A stretch of 45,783 nt of DNA from UBA1189 sp045612065 (GTDB lineage Bacteria > Bacteroidota > Bacteroidia > Bacteroidales > Bacteroidaceae). Numbering within the stretch: the first letter of the stretch is position 1; each line of letters starts with the position of its first letter. The position numbers were made by a program, and so were the translations under genes. The stretch is taken from assembly GCA_045612065.1 (NCBI GenBank), contig JAZKYH010000067.1:1-45783 (forward strand). The letters are read 5' to 3'. Below are positions 17,501-25,026 of this stretch, piece after piece. Under the pieces are notes generated by a model. It had not been told where the DNA came from. It made no database searches and worked only from the letters and a program-made list of their open reading frames with translations.

Positions 17501-18048
17501 TACCCGGATTTCATGAAGGCTCTGCATGGGCCTATACCTTTGCCGTTCCACACGACATAGAGGGTCTCACCCAGCTCATGGGTGGCCAGCAACGCTTCAT
17601 CCAGAGTCTGCAAGGTGTCTTCGACAACGACCACTATGACCCGGCTAACGAGCCTGACATCGCTTATCCCTATCTCTTCAGCCGCTTTGAGGGGGAAGAG
17701 TGGCGTACCCAAAAGGAGGTAAAGCATATACTTGACCGATACTATCTGAATGCCCCTTACGGCATCCCCGGCAACGATGATACAGGCACCATGTCAGCGT
17801 GGGCTGTCTTCTCCATGATGGGGCTCTACCCCGACTGTCCAGGAACGCCCTACTATACCCTCACCACCCCAACCTTCGACAAGGTGAGCATCACTACCCA
17901 GCAAGGTTCTACCACTATCCTCACCCATTGCTCCGACAGTTCGTGTTGCTACATCGACAGCATCACCCTCAACGGCAAACGCCATAGCTACCGCATCAAA
18001 CATCAAGAGCTTCTGGGAAGCACAATACAAATAGTAACCAAAGAATAA
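14569..18048 (+). CDS. lipoprotein with GH5 mannanase-like domain fused to GH92 alpha-mannosidase domain
   Basis: 1159 aa from the ATG at 14569; a TTG at 14545 overlapping the previous stop is less likely because it lengthens the signal peptide. MSKKTPLVTVLFILSLLFVGC is a lipoprotein signal. Residues about 35-430 are a GH5 (subfamily 7-like) TIM barrel with acid/base E221 in QLCNEPRP and nucleophile E334 in VIEEFGYSR, the layout of endo-beta-1,4-mannanases. Residues 441-1159 are GH92, beginning VNPFIGTTNYGTTHPGA, with GRETYTMEGDPSA and C-terminal GNDDTGTMSAW. GH92 enzymes are Ca-dependent exo-alpha-mannosidases. It would cut mannose-containing glycans in the periplasm or at the cell surface. 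No SusC/SusD pair is present. Confidence 0.85.
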   Translation: MSKKTPLVTVLFILSLLFVGCHEKEKYDLITTKETQLIKHGQPYHFIGCNIWYASIIGSTGQGGNRERLCHELDELKALGITNVRILTGPDAGSVFANPARPYLQESGGTLNDTILEGLDYTLAELEKRDMDAVIYLNNAWDWSGGYGYYLKASGYGDSPNANVEGGYKRYVDYCANFSRDTFAQSLYYKYIEQIVSRRNSITGRLYRDEPSIMAWQLCNEPRPFARDEQTKEMFAQWITRSAALIKSIDPNHLVSTGSEGAIGCETDMELCERIHSDPNIDYLTIHIWPVNWGWASRTNPDGDIANACTKSSQYIARHVELARRIGKPLVIEEFGYSRQGNKAGVNIPTDSRDQYYNHIFNEVKNSISTGGPIAGCNFWGWSGSARPNQEVWQPGEEYLCDPPHEPQGWYSVFNCDTTTIEIIRDAAQAITHAQLPTSKVNPFIGTTNYGTTHPGAVTPNGMMSVVPFNVMGSDLNLYDKDHRWWSAPYEHTNKYFTGYAHVALSGVGCPEASSLLVMPTTGNLDVDYLNYGSEYTKEKASPGYYTNRLTKYNITTEVTSTPRTSCERYTFPKGKGHILLNLGQGLTNESGAMVRCVNSTEIEGMKLMGTFCYTTQAVFPIYFVMRVSRTPSSAGPWKYQPRLQGVESAWSLDDGTYKCYDNYRREIAGDNIGYYFSYDDLSEGEQIIVQMGVSFVSIENARMNLEAEQQGKDFDRIHAAAVAQWENDLSRIRITGGTPDQQTVFYTALYHSLIHPSIISDVNGEYPQMESESIGKADYTRYSVFSLWDTYRNLHPLLTLVYPERQTDMLRTLVDMYREWKWLPRWELFGRETYTMEGDPSAIVIADSWVKGLRDFDIHTAYEAMLKSATTEGKSNLMRPDIDPYINRGYIPVGYFQNDLSGDNSVSHALEYCMADFAIAQLADSLGDHPRAEEFMRRSQSYRRYYNKEYGTLRPLTSDGSFLNDFDPSTGKHFENVPGFHEGSAWAYTFAVPHDIEGLTQLMGGQQRFIQSLQGVFDNDHYDPANEPDIAYPYLFSRFEGEEWRTQKEVKHILDRYYLNAPYGIPGNDDTGTMSAWAVFSMMGLYPDCPGTPYYTLTTPTFDKVSITTQQGSTTILTHCSDSSCCYIDSITLNGKRHSYRIKHQELLGSTIQIVTKE

Positions 18049-18057
18049 AGCATCATC

Positions 18058-20226
18058 GTGAATCGAAAACAATACATATCTATAGTCAGCCTATTTCTTA
18101 CACTCCTATCGGCATGTGGCAAACACACGGATAAGGAGAGTCTCACTTCATACGTAGACCCGCTTATTGGTAGTGGTGGCCACGGACATGTATTTGTAGG
18201 CGCAAGCGTGCCGTTTGGCATGGTGCAATTGGGTCCCACGAGTATTACTCAGGCATGGGACTGGTGCTCAGGATACCATACGAGTGAGTCCTCAGTGATA
18301 GGATTCTCCCACACGCACCTCAGTGGCACAGGCATAGGCGACCTGTTCGATATTACCGTGATGCCCGTGACAGGTACCGTGACCTATGCTCGGGGTACTC
18401 TCGAAGACCCAACGAGCGGACTATGGTCGATGGCCGATCGCACCAAAGAGATTGCGCGTGCAGGATACTATGCCATACCACTAATGCGCTACGGCATACA
18501 AACAGAGATGACAGCCACCCCTCGTGTGGGTATGCATCGCTATACCTTTCCCGAAAGCAAGGAGGCCGCCATCGTCATCGACCTGGAAAACGGAGGATGC
18601 TGGGATCAATCCACAGAGACCTACATGAAAGCAGAGAGCAACACACGCATAGTGGGCTACCGCTATTCACGAGGATGGGCAGCACGACAACGAGTATACT
18701 TTGTGGCCGAGTTCTCTCATCCCTTCTCCCAATTCACCTACCATGGTAAAGACAACATGTATGGCCGTGCCCACTTCACCACCACAGAAGGTCAAGCTAT
18801 ACTGATGAAGGTAGCCTTATCTGCCGTGAGCATTGACGGAGCCCGACGGGCCATGCAAACTGAACTACCCGGATGGGATTTCGAGGAAACACGCCAAGCA
18901 GCCCAACAAGCATGGGAAAAGGAACTGGCTCGAATACGAATCAAGAGTACAAGTCAAGAACACAAGCGTATTTTCTACACCGCCCTTTACCACACCATGA
19001 TGGCCCCAGCACTGTTCAGCGATGTAGACGGGCATTACCGCGGAGCCGATGACAACATCCATTACAGCTCCGTACCTCACTATACTAACTTCTCCCTATG
19101 GGACACCTATCGTGCCAAGCAACCCCTAATGACCATCATACAGCCCGAGCGGGCAGGACATTTTGTAGCCTCCCTTCTCGACATCTGCGACCAACAAGGC
19201 GACCTTCCCGTATGGCATCTATGGGGAAATGAGACCAACTGTATGGTCGGTGATCCCGCCATACCTGTCGTAGCCGATGCTATTGTCAAGGGTATCAAAG
19301 GATTTGACTATGAACGAGCCTTCGATGCCATCAAGAAAACAGCAGCTAATCCCGAGCGAGGTAAGCAGCTTCGTCACACCTATGGCTATATCCCCTGCAA
19401 TCTGATGAACGAGGCTATAGCTTATGACATGGAGTATGCACTGGCTGATGGTGCAGCCGCCAACGCCGCTAAAGTTATGGGTAGAGAAGAAGAGTACACA
19501 CACTTCACCCGTATGAGCCATTCATACCGTATCTATTTTGATAGACAGACGAAATTCATCCGTGGAGTCGATGACCAAGGCAGATTTCGTACTCCATTCA
19601 ATCCCTATTATGCCGCACATCGAGCCGATGATTACTGCGAAGGCAATGCTTGGCAATACACCTGGCTCGTTCCACACGACATGGAAGCATATGCCACAAT
19701 GTTTGGTAGCTATGAGGATTGCATCGCCCAGCTCGACTCACTCTTCCTTGCCCCGTCAACCATCGTGGGCTCTCCCTCGCCCGACATCTCAGGTATGATT
19801 GGACAGTTTGCCCACGGCAATGAGCCCAACCACCACATCCTATACCTATACAACATGTTAGGACAGCCGCACAAGACAGCCGAGCGAGTACGCGAGGTTA
19901 TGCAAACCCAATATCGCGACTCTGCAGACGGACTGTCAGGCAACGAAGACATGGGACAGATGTCCGCATGGTATATCCTTTCTGCATTGGGCTTCTATGA
20001 AGTAGAGCCTGGTAGTGGCAGATATTGGTTTGGTTCGCCCATCGTAGACCATGCCGAGCTCTCAGTAGAGGGAGGCACATTCATAATCGATATCATTAAC
20101 AATAGTCCAAACACCCCCTACATTAAGAGCATAAAGCTTAACGGAGAACCCTACTCCCTACCCTATATCCTCCATGCCGATATCGCCAAAGGTGGAGTGC
20201 TGACCATAGAAATGGGATTGCTTTAA
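18058..20226 (+). CDS. GH92 alpha-mannosidase, lipoprotein
   Basis: 722 aa, GTG start, 9 bases after the previous stop (no in-frame ATG fits). Signal MNRKQYISIVSLFLTLLSAC ends in lipobox LSAC. The GH92 domain fills the protein: YVDPLIGSGGHGHVF near residue 33, LWGNETNCMVGDPA with the expected catalytic acid Glu, GNEPNHHILYLYN in the Ca/substrate region, and GNEDMGQMSAWYILSALGFY at the end. It keeps the HH pair after GNEP that the upstream GH92 domain lacks, so it looks the more canonical of the two. Predicted role: release of terminal alpha-mannose from N-glycans or mannan together with the upstream enzyme. Confidence 0.9.
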   Translation: MNRKQYISIVSLFLTLLSACGKHTDKESLTSYVDPLIGSGGHGHVFVGASVPFGMVQLGPTSITQAWDWCSGYHTSESSVIGFSHTHLSGTGIGDLFDITVMPVTGTVTYARGTLEDPTSGLWSMADRTKEIARAGYYAIPLMRYGIQTEMTATPRVGMHRYTFPESKEAAIVIDLENGGCWDQSTETYMKAESNTRIVGYRYSRGWAARQRVYFVAEFSHPFSQFTYHGKDNMYGRAHFTTTEGQAILMKVALSAVSIDGARRAMQTELPGWDFEETRQAAQQAWEKELARIRIKSTSQEHKRIFYTALYHTMMAPALFSDVDGHYRGADDNIHYSSVPHYTNFSLWDTYRAKQPLMTIIQPERAGHFVASLLDICDQQGDLPVWHLWGNETNCMVGDPAIPVVADAIVKGIKGFDYERAFDAIKKTAANPERGKQLRHTYGYIPCNLMNEAIAYDMEYALADGAAANAAKVMGREEEYTHFTRMSHSYRIYFDRQTKFIRGVDDQGRFRTPFNPYYAAHRADDYCEGNAWQYTWLVPHDMEAYATMFGSYEDCIAQLDSLFLAPSTIVGSPSPDISGMIGQFAHGNEPNHHILYLYNMLGQPHKTAERVREVMQTQYRDSADGLSGNEDMGQMSAWYILSALGFYEVEPGSGRYWFGSPIVDHAELSVEGGTFIIDIINNSPNTPYIKSIKLNGEPYSLPYILHADIAKGGVLTIEMGLL

Positions 20227-20312
20227 CAATAGTTTAAAGGGGGATTATTCCTCAAGACAACACGAACGTAAAGGGTCACGTGTACCAAAAATTGCAAGCA
20301 ACTGAATAGCAT

Positions 20313-20348
20313 AAAAAAAGAAAGGAGGGTGTGCCAAGCACACCCTCC
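20313..20348 (-). terminator. terminator of nagA
   Basis: 10-bp perfect GC-rich stem (GGAGGGTGTG / CACACCCTCC, loop CCAAG). Read on the minus strand it is followed by TTTCTTTTTTT. It may also stop read-through from the mannosidase operon, since the two units converge. Confidence 0.85.
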
Positions 20349-20374
20349 TCAACATCTCTAATAGTAATAGTTTA

Positions 20375-21538
20375 TCAAATGGTACATGTACCTTCGACAA
20401 TCTTACCCATCGACCATACGGCACGTACGTGCAAGTTATCGTCGAGCACTACGATGTCAGCATCCTTGCCCTTCTCCAACGAACCTTTACGATCGTAAAC
20501 GCCCATAATCTTAGCAGGAGTCTCTGAAGCCATACGAATGGCATCCTCCAAAGGAATCTCGGCCTTCTGCACCAAGGTCTGAATGAGGCGATCCATCGTT
20601 GCGATAGAACCAGCTAATGCTGAGCGGTCAGAGAGCTTACATACACCATCCTCGATGATTACGCGGGGGTCGAAAGCTACTTGGCTATCACTGGCAGCAC
20701 AAGCAAGTGCATCTGTGATAACACAAGCACGCTCCACACCCTTAGTGTGGTGCACCAAACGCAAGATGGTAGCAGGTACGTGTACACCATCAGCAACTAC
20801 CTCTACGGTCATATCTTCATGCAAGTAGATACTCTCTACCGTACCCTCGTACTTGTACTCACGACGCTTGTGGAAACCAGGCATTGCATTGTAGAAGTGT
20901 GTTGCATGAGTATATCCGCTCTTACGTGCTGCGTGGATATCATCATACTCGGCCTGTGTGTGAGCTACCGATGCCAAAATACCCTTCTCGGTGATATACT
21001 TACCGAACTGCATCGCTCCGGGAAGCTCGGGAGCAGCGTCCCAACGCTTGATACAATCCCACTTCTCAACCAAGGGTATGTATTCTGTAGGATCGGGATT
21101 CTTGATATTCTCGGGAATCTGACCACCGGCCATAGCCAAGTTCAAGTAGTGACCTTCGAGGTGGAGACCAAGAATGGGGCTGTTAGGCTCCTTCATCAAC
21201 TTGGTACAAACCTCTGCTGCTGCCTCAATCATAGGAATTGTCGATGATGAGAGTGTGGGGAAAATACTTGTTGTACCATGCTTCATGTGTGCTGCTACTG
21301 CGCCACGGAAAGCCTCTTCGGTACCCTCCATGAAGTCATATCCACCACCACCATGAACGTGTATGTCGATACCACCAGGAACAACATACATACCCTTTGC
21401 GTCAATCACTTCTGCACCGACTACTGCGAGATCGCAATCAGTAACTGCTAAAATCTTGCTGTCACGAATGATTACTGAACCATCCTTGAGCCAACCCTGA
21501 GGAGTCAGGATTCTGGCATTGATAATCTGTGTTAACAT
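20375..21538 (-). CDS. nagA: N-acetylglucosamine-6-phosphate deacetylase
   Basis: 387 aa from the ATG at 21538 (MLTQIINARILTPQGW); an ATG eight codons upstream (21562) would give 395 aa. Amidohydrolase-superfamily enzyme that removes the acetyl group from GlcNAc-6-P to give GlcN-6-P in amino-sugar catabolism and cell-wall recycling. Visible motifs are the metal ligands in HVHGGGGYDFMEGT, LHLEGHYLN, VAHTQAEYDD, HATHFYNAMPG and VVADGVHVP, the catalytic Asp region CVITDALA, and the C-terminal KGSLEKGKDADIVVLDD. A typical length, and a textbook promoter upstream. Being next to mannosidases is compatible with N-glycan use (GlcNAc from the core), but this is only context. Confidence 0.94.
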   Translation of the reverse strand: MLTQIINARILTPQGWLKDGSVIIRDSKILAVTDCDLAVVGAEVIDAKGMYVVPGGIDIHVHGGGGYDFMEGTEEAFRGAVAAHMKHGTTSIFPTLSSSTIPMIEAAAEVCTKLMKEPNSPILGLHLEGHYLNLAMAGGQIPENIKNPDPTEYIPLVEKWDCIKRWDAAPELPGAMQFGKYITEKGILASVAHTQAEYDDIHAARKSGYTHATHFYNAMPGFHKRREYKYEGTVESIYLHEDMTVEVVADGVHVPATILRLVHHTKGVERACVITDALACAASDSQVAFDPRVIIEDGVCKLSDRSALAGSIATMDRLIQTLVQKAEIPLEDAIRMASETPAKIMGVYDRKGSLEKGKDADIVVLDDNLHVRAVWSMGKIVEGTCTI

Positions 21539-21585
21539 ATTTGTAGTTTTATTGCGTTTCATCTGCGTGATAACTCATTTGGTCA

Positions 21586-21617
21586 CAAAGATATTACTTT
21601 TTTTACGAATGAGCAAA
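21586..21617 (-). promoter_or_regulatory. promoter of nagA
   Basis: Minus strand: -33 TTTG (21614-21617), 20 bases, -7 TATCTTTG (21586-21593). Full match to the Bacteroidota consensus. Confidence 0.8.
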
Positions 21618-21650
21618 AAGCGGTAAAGTTTTCTAAAAACTACAAGTAAA

Positions 21651-21682
21651 TTTGTTACCGTAGGGTTTTCCCCTTATCTTTG
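21651..21682 (+). promoter_or_regulatory. promoter of the FKBP gene
   Basis: -33 TTTG (21651-21654), 20 bases, -7 TATCTTTG (21675-21682), start codon 20 bases on. Full consensus match, back to back with the nagA promoter. Confidence 0.82.
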
Positions 21683-21701
21683 CAACACACAAAATATCAC
21701 T

Positions 21702-22097
21702 ATGGCAAAGAGCAACTATAAAGAAGAGAATAGAGCCTATCTGAAACAAAAGGCAACGGAAGAGAACATACATACCACGGCACAAGGAGTACTATATGAA
21801 GTGTTGCAACAAGGCGAAGGCAATAAAGCCAACATACGAAGCATTGTGTCGGTTTATTACAAAGGCATGCTTATTGACGGAACAGTCTTTGACGACAACA
21901 CTCAACAAGGTTATCCCGACGCTTTCCGTCTGGCCGACCTTATCACGGGTTGGCAGATTGCACTCACACAAATGTGCCCCGGTGACAAATGGCGTATCTA
22001 TGTCCCTTCAGAAGTGGGATACGGAGCTACATACGTGTCGGGGATACCCAAGCACTCGACACTCATTTTCGAAATCGAGCTCGTAGGAGTGAGCTGA
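21702..22097 (+). CDS. FKBP-type peptidyl-prolyl isomerase, cytoplasmic
   Basis: 131 aa without a signal peptide. An N-terminal helical stretch (1-25) precedes an FKBP fold: VSVYYKGMLIDGTVFDD, GWQIALTQMCPGDKWRIYVPSEVGYG, and HSTLIFEIELVGV at the end. The tyrosine and phenylalanine positions of the prolyl pocket are kept. Likely a folding helper. It converges on the membrane-protein gene with only 9 bases between stop codons and no hairpin visible there. Confidence 0.9.
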   Translation: MAKSNYKEENRAYLKQKATEENIHTTAQGVLYEVLQQGEGNKANIRSIVSVYYKGMLIDGTVFDDNTQQGYPDAFRLADLITGWQIALTQMCPGDKWRIYVPSEVGYGATYVSGIPKHSTLIFEIELVGVS

Positions 22098-22106
22098 GTG
22101 GAAAAG

Positions 22107-23630
22107 TCAACATCCTCCATGTACACGCATAGCTAACATGATGGCCTCGCCCACCAAGGCAACATTTGCCAACAAGTAGTGACGTTTGTCACCCATCATT
22201 ATAGTGTGACCTGCAACCTCTGCAGTAGTGAGGATATTTTGGCGCACCTCATCGTCACCAAAGTAAGTGGCAGGACCGGCAAAGAATGCGGTACCCGAAG
22301 GACTCAGCTCCAACAGGATGGGGCCAGCATCAATATCCAAACCGAAGAGGCAGGTGTGGTCCCAATACTCTTTAACTCCTGGTACGAGTCCGCCTTTCCA
22401 AAACAATGCCTTTATTTGGGCATACTGTTTTTGCGCAAAGTCTTCATCAATTAGCGTGAGATAATAGCAGTTGAGTGCCGAGTAAGAGCCCTTGATGGGC
22501 AAACCATCTACCTGCAAGCCACTTTCTTGTAAGAACGATACAAGCACCCCTGTCTCTTTATCTATCCACTCAATCCGTGCCTTACGCATCCATTGTTGCA
22601 CGGTAGACCGATACTTTCCTCCATTCATATCTGCATATTGCTTCAGGGCCACAATGGCCACAAGCATATCGGGCATATAGATGAGTTCGCCCGGATAGGT
22701 CTGCAAGTTCATCCCCTCACTCTGAAGGATGCGCCTATTCATCGTCGCGCAGAGCGAGGCAAGCAGTTCATCGTAACGGTTATCGCCACCCGCCTGCTTA
22801 TATCCACATATCATCCATGCGAGATGACTGAGATACGAGATATGACTTTTATTTCCACCAAGAGTTTCCAGTGGGTCTTCACCCCAGCGCATAGCATCGT
22901 ATCGGCGAAGTTCTGGAGATATAACAATTTCGATGAGCTGACTGATGCTTTGCAAGTTCTCAGTTCTCGTATCAGGATATAGTTCCGATATATTGACCAA
23001 CGAGGCCGATAACATAGAACAGGAGTAGAGTGCCCACTCACCTTGAAACTGTCTTCCCACAATCGAAGGCATCAAATCAATGACATGCTGTGGCGATGTC
23101 AGCAGCTTGCCTTGCAAGTAGTCGCGTCGGGCAATGATATCGGCGCGTTCCTCCTCTATTCCTTCCCGCGAGGGTTTCATATAAGCAACGCTAACACCCT
23201 TCAACACCATAAAGAACAGCACAAGCAAAGCATACATGGCCACACCACCCCATCGATACCTTTTACGCAGTCTGCTCTTTATTCGTTTAAACAATTTGAC
23301 CCCGACGAAACAGGTTGCCCCATAGAGAGGTAGCAGGATGACTTGCCATAGCGAAGAGCACCAACCGTTTGTCTCACAATACACCACAACACCTATGACC
23401 GCATATATAACATAGGGCAGAGCCAGCAAGCGTACTTGTCTATCTGTGGGAACAAAATTCCAATACACGGCATAGAGTGCGGTATATAGCAGTATAAGCA
23501 CCAATGTGCTGGCACTATACTCATAGTTCCAAACATAGGGCATGAGGAAGAACAGCACGGCTTGCAAAACGAACCACTTGCAGGTCTTCACCATACTATC
23601 AATCATATATAGGAAGGAGTCTTCGGGCAT
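22107..23630 (-). CDS. membrane protein of unknown function, linalool-dehydratase/isomerase-like
   Basis: 507 aa. About four transmembrane segments fill residues 15-165 (for example VLFFLMPYVWNYEYSASTLV and the segment before KGVSVAYMKPS). The remaining 340 residues are soluble, alpha-helical, and have features seen in alpha/alpha-barrel proteins: YLSHLAWMICGYKQAGGD, YPGELIYMPDMLVAIVALK, and VDGLPIKGSYSALNCYYLTL. The overall layout recalls the LinD-like (linalool dehydratase/isomerase) domain family, but I cannot verify catalytic residues, so no function is assigned. It starts 2 bases after the stop of the DUF1810-ARH gene and is clearly co-transcribed with it. Confidence 0.6.
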   Translation of the reverse strand: MPEDSFLYMIDSMVKTCKWFVLQAVLFFLMPYVWNYEYSASTLVLILLYTALYAVYWNFVPTDRQVRLLALPYVIYAVIGVVVYCETNGWCSSLWQVILLPLYGATCFVGVKLFKRIKSRLRKRYRWGGVAMYALLVLFFMVLKGVSVAYMKPSREGIEEERADIIARRDYLQGKLLTSPQHVIDLMPSIVGRQFQGEWALYSCSMLSASLVNISELYPDTRTENLQSISQLIEIVISPELRRYDAMRWGEDPLETLGGNKSHISYLSHLAWMICGYKQAGGDNRYDELLASLCATMNRRILQSEGMNLQTYPGELIYMPDMLVAIVALKQYADMNGGKYRSTVQQWMRKARIEWIDKETGVLVSFLQESGLQVDGLPIKGSYSALNCYYLTLIDEDFAQKQYAQIKALFWKGGLVPGVKEYWDHTCLFGLDIDAGPILLELSPSGTAFFAGPATYFGDDEVRQNILTTAEVAGHTIMMGDKRHYLLANVALVGEAIMLAMRVHGGC

Positions 23631-23632
23631 AT

Positions 23633-24889
23633 TTAGTCTTTTTGTTTCTCTACAAACCTCTGATAAAAACGAGTCATCACATCAATAAACTCATCGGGCA
23701 GGCGCTTCAGCACTTCCACTTTGATATGCTCAGGCACACCACCATAATAGGCTTCAGCAATAGCACCCGTTATGGCCCCCATAGTGTCGGAATCAACACC
23801 CAACGAGACAGTCAAGCGAATGGCACTCTCGTAGTCGGTGCTTTCCAAAAAGGCGATGATGGATTCGGGTACAGTGCCTTGGCAACTACCATCGAACTGA
23901 TAGATGGGACGAATCTCATCACAAGTACGATCGAGATTATAACCAAACGTATATTCTACATACTCCTTGATTTCTTGTTTGCTCTTACCTGTTCGAGCTA
24001 GATAGATACAGGCCGCCGTTGCTTGAGCTCCTTTGATACCTTCGGGATGGTTATGGGTTATCTCAGCACTTTGCTTAGCGGCCTCCAAAGTTTCTTCCAA
24101 CGTATCAAATGCCCAACCTACAGGACTGACACGCATAGCCGAGCCATTGCCCCAGCTACCATAAGGCTGAGGGTCATCACTCCAAAGCCAATCCTTGAAC
24201 ATGCCTCCATAGCCGGCCGTTGGATAACGATGGCCATACTCTTGCATAATACCGAGTAAACTATCACCCGAAAGTAACCAGTCTGCATTAGCCACGGTCA
24301 TGACAGAATCATCGGTATACTCCGAGTAATCACAAAACAGGGGGAATGAGGTTCCCTTAAAGGTTCTGAACTCATATACAGAACCAATAACATCACCTGC
24401 TATAGCCCCCAACAAGCAATCAATCTTCACCTCTGGGTTTGTCATCATCATAGTCTTCTTATCCTCTTTGCCCTCAAAACATTTCAGCAACACTCGCCCA
24501 AAGAGATCATTCTCTGCCACTTCATTGAAGAGCGTCATGCAAGAGCGCAGCTTGATGGTGTCGATGCCACCAAAGATCTCATCAGCCGACTTGTCGGATT
24601 GTAGCACTGCCGTGGTAATCTCGCGCAAGCGTGGCCCAAGGACGGGATGAGCGAGGTAGTCACGCGCCTCCTCAATGCCATCAAGTCCATAATAGACAGA
24701 CTTGTTGCTATGCCCCAATCCCTTCAGTTGGGGAAAGATGTACCATATCCAGTGGCTCACCTTGCGCCCATTCTTCACCTCCTCCAAGGCACGGGGATAC
24801 ATCAATTCTTGTGCCACAACGAAGCGCTCCAGCGAGTGATCGAGGCGTGGCTTGGGTTCGGGTTTCAGTCCTTCAGCATTTTCACACAT
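23633..24889 (-). CDS. DUF1810 - ADP-ribosylglycohydrolase fusion
   Basis: 418 aa from the ATG at 24889; a TTG three codons earlier is possible. Residues about 15-145 match DUF1810 (LERFVVAQELMYPRALEEVKNG, HWIWYIFPQLKGLGHS, FGGIDTIKLRSCMTLF). Residues about 160-410 are a DraG/ARH-type ADP-ribosylglycohydrolase with the metal-binding YTDDSVMT, GSWGNGSAMRVSPVGW, and LGVDSDTMGAITGAIAEAY. ARH enzymes remove ADP-ribose from proteins, nucleic acids or small molecules using two Mg ions. All metal ligands appear present, so activity is expected. It is the last core-like gene before the BREX island and is followed by the membrane protein gene. Confidence 0.88.
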   Translation of the reverse strand: MCENAEGLKPEPKPRLDHSLERFVVAQELMYPRALEEVKNGRKVSHWIWYIFPQLKGLGHSNKSVYYGLDGIEEARDYLAHPVLGPRLREITTAVLQSDKSADEIFGGIDTIKLRSCMTLFNEVAENDLFGRVLLKCFEGKEDKKTMMMTNPEVKIDCLLGAIAGDVIGSVYEFRTFKGTSFPLFCDYSEYTDDSVMTVANADWLLSGDSLLGIMQEYGHRYPTAGYGGMFKDWLWSDDPQPYGSWGNGSAMRVSPVGWAFDTLEETLEAAKQSAEITHNHPEGIKGAQATAACIYLARTGKSKQEIKEYVEYTFGYNLDRTCDEIRPIYQFDGSCQGTVPESIIAFLESTDYESAIRLTVSLGVDSDTMGAITGAIAEAYYGGVPEHIKVEVLKRLPDEFIDVMTRFYQRFVEKQKD

Positions 24890-25026
24890 TGCATACAAAT
24901 CAAACTAAAATGTTAAAGAACTAAAATGATTTGAATTCTAACGCATTAATATCCTCCCCACTCAGGTCAAGAGCATAGCTCCAAACTGAATAGGGATGCC
25001 ATCTTAGGAAGTATATCTATCTAACA
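24890..25026. other. junction between core genes and the BREX island
   Basis: 137 bases with no gene. Base composition changes here from core-like to AT-rich. I see no tRNA, integrase site or clear terminator for brxL. Confidence 0.3.
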
